Below are positions 5,390-7,305 of a stretch of 7,305 nt of DNA, one piece after another; position 1 is the first letter of the stretch, and every line of letters starts with the position of its first letter. Source of the DNA: an uncultured Eubacterium sp. (lineage in GTDB: Bacteria; Bacillota; Clostridia; Lachnospirales; Lachnospiraceae); NCBI GenBank assembly GCA_947573465.1, contig CANPET010000077.1, positions 1 to 7,305 on the forward strand. The letters are read 5' to 3'. The notes beneath the pieces are model-generated. The model had not been told where the DNA came from. It saw only the letters and a program-made list of their open reading frames with translations, and ran no database searches. A program made the translations under genes and the position numbers.

Positions 5390-6649
5390 TCATTCCTGAT
5401 TTTCTTTTTTTCTCTCCATCAGACTGGCTCTCCCTACCACGTCTTTACCATATTTATGCTTAATGGCATCCAATGCCTCATCCAGCTTTTTCATTTTCTC
5501 TCTGGAAGGTCTTTGAATTTTACTACTTTGATAATCCTCGTTCTTCCACCTGTCTATATCCATAATGGATAATTGTTCCGGCTCACCTTCCTCGACCAGA
5601 TTTGCTGTTCTTACTCCCAACAATCTGACTGGCGTCTTATTCCATAATTCCTGAAACAACACTCTTACAATATCGTATATTTCTGTTCCCGAATCTGTTG
5701 CCCTCTCCACTGTAGTCTGTCTGGAGCATTTTGTAAAGTCATTATATTTTATTTCCACTGCAATTGTCTTCGCTTTTTGCTTTCCGCTTCTTAGCCTTCC
5801 CCCCACTTTTTCTGATAACCTTAACAGCACCTTGAAAATCTCGTCTATGTCATCGACATCTCTTGAGAGTGTCGTAGAATTGCCCACTCCTTTTGACTCT
5901 TCTTTTACCGTATTAACAAGGCTGTCATCAATACCATTTGCATATTGCCACAAAATTTTTCCATGACTCTTCAAATGAGATTCCAGCACATTTAACGGAC
6001 TTTTCGCCAGTTGACCTATTGTAAAAATTCCTAATTTATGTAATGTATCTACACTGGATTTTCCTGCCATAAACAATTCACTGACCGGTAATCCCCACAT
6101 CTTCTTTTGTATTTCCCGTCGATACAATGTATGTACCTTATCCGGTTTTTCAAAATCGGATGCCATCTTTGCCAGTACTTTTACATCGGAAATTCCAATA
6201 TTTACTGTAAATCCTAATTGTTCTTTTACTTTATTCTTGATGGCTGCAGCTGCAGCTTCCGGCGTATCAAATAGTTTACGAATCCCTGAATAGTCCATAT
6301 AGCACTCATCAATGCTTACCTGTTCAATGTCCGGAGTATAACTTCTCAATAATTCCATTAATTCATGGCTCATCTTCTCATAATAATGATGTTCCGGAGG
6401 AACCATTTCAAGATGTGGACACTTTCTCAACGCATTCACTACCGGCTCCCCGGTTACGATACCATATTTCTTTGCCGGAATAGATTTTGCCAGAACAATA
6501 CCATGCCTGCTTTTCCTGTCTCCTCCTACAATACATGGAATCTGCCGTATGTCTCTTCCGTATCCTTCCTGCATCATCTTTACCGCTGTCCAACTAAGGT
6601 ATGCTGAATTTACATCAATATGAAAAATAATCTGTTCTTTCTCATTCAT
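5390..6649 (-). CDS. dinB: DNA polymerase IV (Y-family translesion polymerase)
   Basis: This 419-aa Y-family polymerase copies damaged DNA. Numbered from the ATG at 6649, the palm metal site is D12 (FHIDVNSAY) with D114-E115 (VSIDECYMDY), and Y17 is at the steric-gate position. VNIGISDVKVLAKMASDFEKPD (about 149-170) is the typical palm/thumb motif, KLGIFTIGQLA (205-215) the helix-hairpin-helix, and the little-finger domain follows. QLSIMD (359-364) resembles a sliding-clamp-binding motif, and the C-terminus has the usual KYGKDVVGRASLM ending. The usual second Asp of the first motif (DxD) is Asn14 here. An in-frame GTG at 6679 would add 10 residues but has no ribosome binding site, whereas 6649 has AAGGAG. 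It probably shares an operon with the flavin reductase and the kinase-like gene. No clear LexA box was found. Confidence 0.94.
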   Translation of the reverse strand: MNEKEQIIFHIDVNSAYLSWTAVKMMQEGYGRDIRQIPCIVGGDRKSRHGIVLAKSIPAKKYGIVTGEPVVNALRKCPHLEMVPPEHHYYEKMSHELMELLRSYTPDIEQVSIDECYMDYSGIRKLFDTPEAAAAAIKNKVKEQLGFTVNIGISDVKVLAKMASDFEKPDKVHTLYRREIQKKMWGLPVSELFMAGKSSVDTLHKLGIFTIGQLAKSPLNVLESHLKSHGKILWQYANGIDDSLVNTVKEESKGVGNSTTLSRDVDDIDEIFKVLLRLSEKVGGRLRSGKQKAKTIAVEIKYNDFTKCSRQTTVERATDSGTEIYDIVRVLFQELWNKTPVRLLGVRTANLVEEGEPEQLSIMDIDRWKNEDYQSSKIQRPSREKMKKLDEALDAIKHKYGKDVVGRASLMERKKENQE

Positions 6650-6654
6650 GTCTG

Positions 6655-6660
6655 CTCCTT
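6655..6660 (-). promoter_or_regulatory. Ribosome binding site fixing the dinB start
   Basis: AAGGAG ends 5 nt before the ATG at 6649. The alternative GTG at 6679 is preceded only by an A/T-rich run (AAATAAAAAAT), so the shorter 419-aa product is preferred. Confidence 0.8.
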
Positions 6661-6684
6661 TAGATAATAAATTCACCACATTTT

Positions 6685-7248
6685 TTATTTCTTTTTCACT
6701 GAAAAGCCGAACTTTCCAATTTTCTTCCCAGTGTTATAATACTGACCATGAGAATAAACCAATGGATGAGCTTTTTCTAAATGAAACTTTCCCTTATCAT
6801 CCATATACCGCTTATCAGCATGTACACACAGTACCTTTGCCAAAAACATATCATGTGTCCCCAGTTTTGTTATGTTAACCACTTCACATTCAATATTTAC
6901 CGGACTGTCCTTCAAAAGTGGTGCTTTTACATATTTCGCTCTTTCTGTTTTCAGTTTCATCTTCTCAAACTTATTTTCATCTCTCCCTGATCTCACACCA
7001 CAGTAATCTGTGGCTTTTGCCAGCTTGTCCGTTGTGAGATTAATTACAAACTGTCCTGTCTCCCTTATCATGTCATAAGAATATCTGGAGGGTCTCACAG
7101 AAATGTATACCATTGCAGGGTCTGAACAGACGGTTCCTGTCCATGCCACTGTGAATACATTCTCATTTCCCTTATTATCTGACACCGTTACTAATACTGC
7201 CGGTAATGGATATAACATATTTCCCGGTTTCCAAATTTCCTTTGCCAT
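6685..7248 (-). CDS. Flavin reductase family protein (FMN-binding split barrel)
   Basis: This 187-aa protein has the length and layout of the flavin-reductase-like / flavoredoxin family, which binds FMN and either reduces free flavin with NAD(P)H or carries electrons. Supporting segments are YPLPAVLVTVSDNKG (13-27), VFTVAWTGTVCSDPAMVYISVRP (31-53, the FMN-site region), GQFVINL (65-71), and IECEVVNI with GTHDMFLAKV (119-139). The clostridial-type tail is KIGKFGFSVKKK. There is no signal peptide, so it is cytoplasmic. The ATG at 7248 has AGGTG 4 nt upstream, a modest ribosome binding site. dinB follows 35 nt after its stop. The partner and substrate cannot be inferred. The 57 bp upstream contain TTGACA (7279-7274) but no -10 box at proper distance before the ATG. 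Confidence 0.9.
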   Translation of the reverse strand: MAKEIWKPGNMLYPLPAVLVTVSDNKGNENVFTVAWTGTVCSDPAMVYISVRPSRYSYDMIRETGQFVINLTTDKLAKATDYCGVRSGRDENKFEKMKLKTERAKYVKAPLLKDSPVNIECEVVNITKLGTHDMFLAKVLCVHADKRYMDDKGKFHLEKAHPLVYSHGQYYNTGKKIGKFGFSVKKK

Positions 7249-7305
7249 CTTTCACCTGTTATGAAGTGACCTTTGTCAAGTGTAAATTGCAAAAATCACC
7301 ACATT

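Noticed and set aside
6365..6607. Plus-strand 80-codon open frame within dinB
   Set aside because: It is a shadow of the DinB palm-domain coding sequence and has no start signals.
6650..6679. Ten-residue N-terminal extension of DinB from a GTG at 6679
   Set aside because: There is no Shine-Dalgarno before the GTG, while AAGGAG precedes the ATG at 6649, and DinB proteins normally begin close to the HID motif.
7251..7279. TTGACA at 7279-7274 as a promoter for the flavin reductase gene
   Set aside because: No -10 box lies 16-18 bp downstream. The best candidate, CATAAC, is only 10 bp away, and a properly spaced box would overlap the ribosome binding site.

Overview
The window looks like chromosomal DNA of a low-GC Gram-positive anaerobe, most likely a gut Lachnospiraceae-type Clostridium. 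The base composition is AT-rich, Shine-Dalgarno sequences are strong (AGGAGG, AAGGAG), the promoters are sigma-A-like, and the proteins (an atypical DinB, a shikimate-kinase-like protein, a GUS locus with a LacI regulator) resemble clostridial families. This taxonomic guess is inference from protein style.

Region 1 (1-2580) is a beta-glucuronide utilisation locus. On the minus strand, a cytoplasmic beta-lactamase-fold serine hydrolase (274-1200) is followed after 17 nt by the N-terminal 85 codons of beta-glucuronidase uidA, which runs off the left edge. Divergent from them, on the plus strand, is a LacI-family regulator (1503-2513). The 302-bp gap between them holds back-to-back promoters. 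Each has a 14-bp LacI/CcpA-type operator (TGTAAGC..TT.CA) at its predicted start site. Two further strong palindromes (1421-1441, 1451-1488) lie in the long leader of the regulator gene, the second almost touching its ribosome binding site. Just after the regulator is a 15-codon stub with its own Shine-Dalgarno. It resembles the start of uronate isomerase (UxaC), as if the next pathway gene had been lost by deletion.

Region 2 (2580-7305) is a housekeeping block entirely on the minus strand. In transcription order it holds a flavin-reductase-family protein, DNA polymerase IV (dinB), a shikimate-kinase-family protein, a membrane-anchored or exported M23/LytM metallopeptidase, and murA. The first four are tightly packed (3-40 nt gaps) and probably form one operon. 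murA has its own extended -10 promoter and ends at a shared intergenic terminator (2584-2615) facing the LacI gene. The gap between the M23 gene and murA carries an unexplained 50-bp inverted repeat.

No CRISPR array, tRNA, rRNA or insertion sequence was seen. The points most worth following are the serine hydrolase/glucuronidase pairing, the multi-palindrome control region, the uxaC-like stub, the altered substrate site of the shikimate-kinase-like protein, and the apparent AUU start of the M23 gene.
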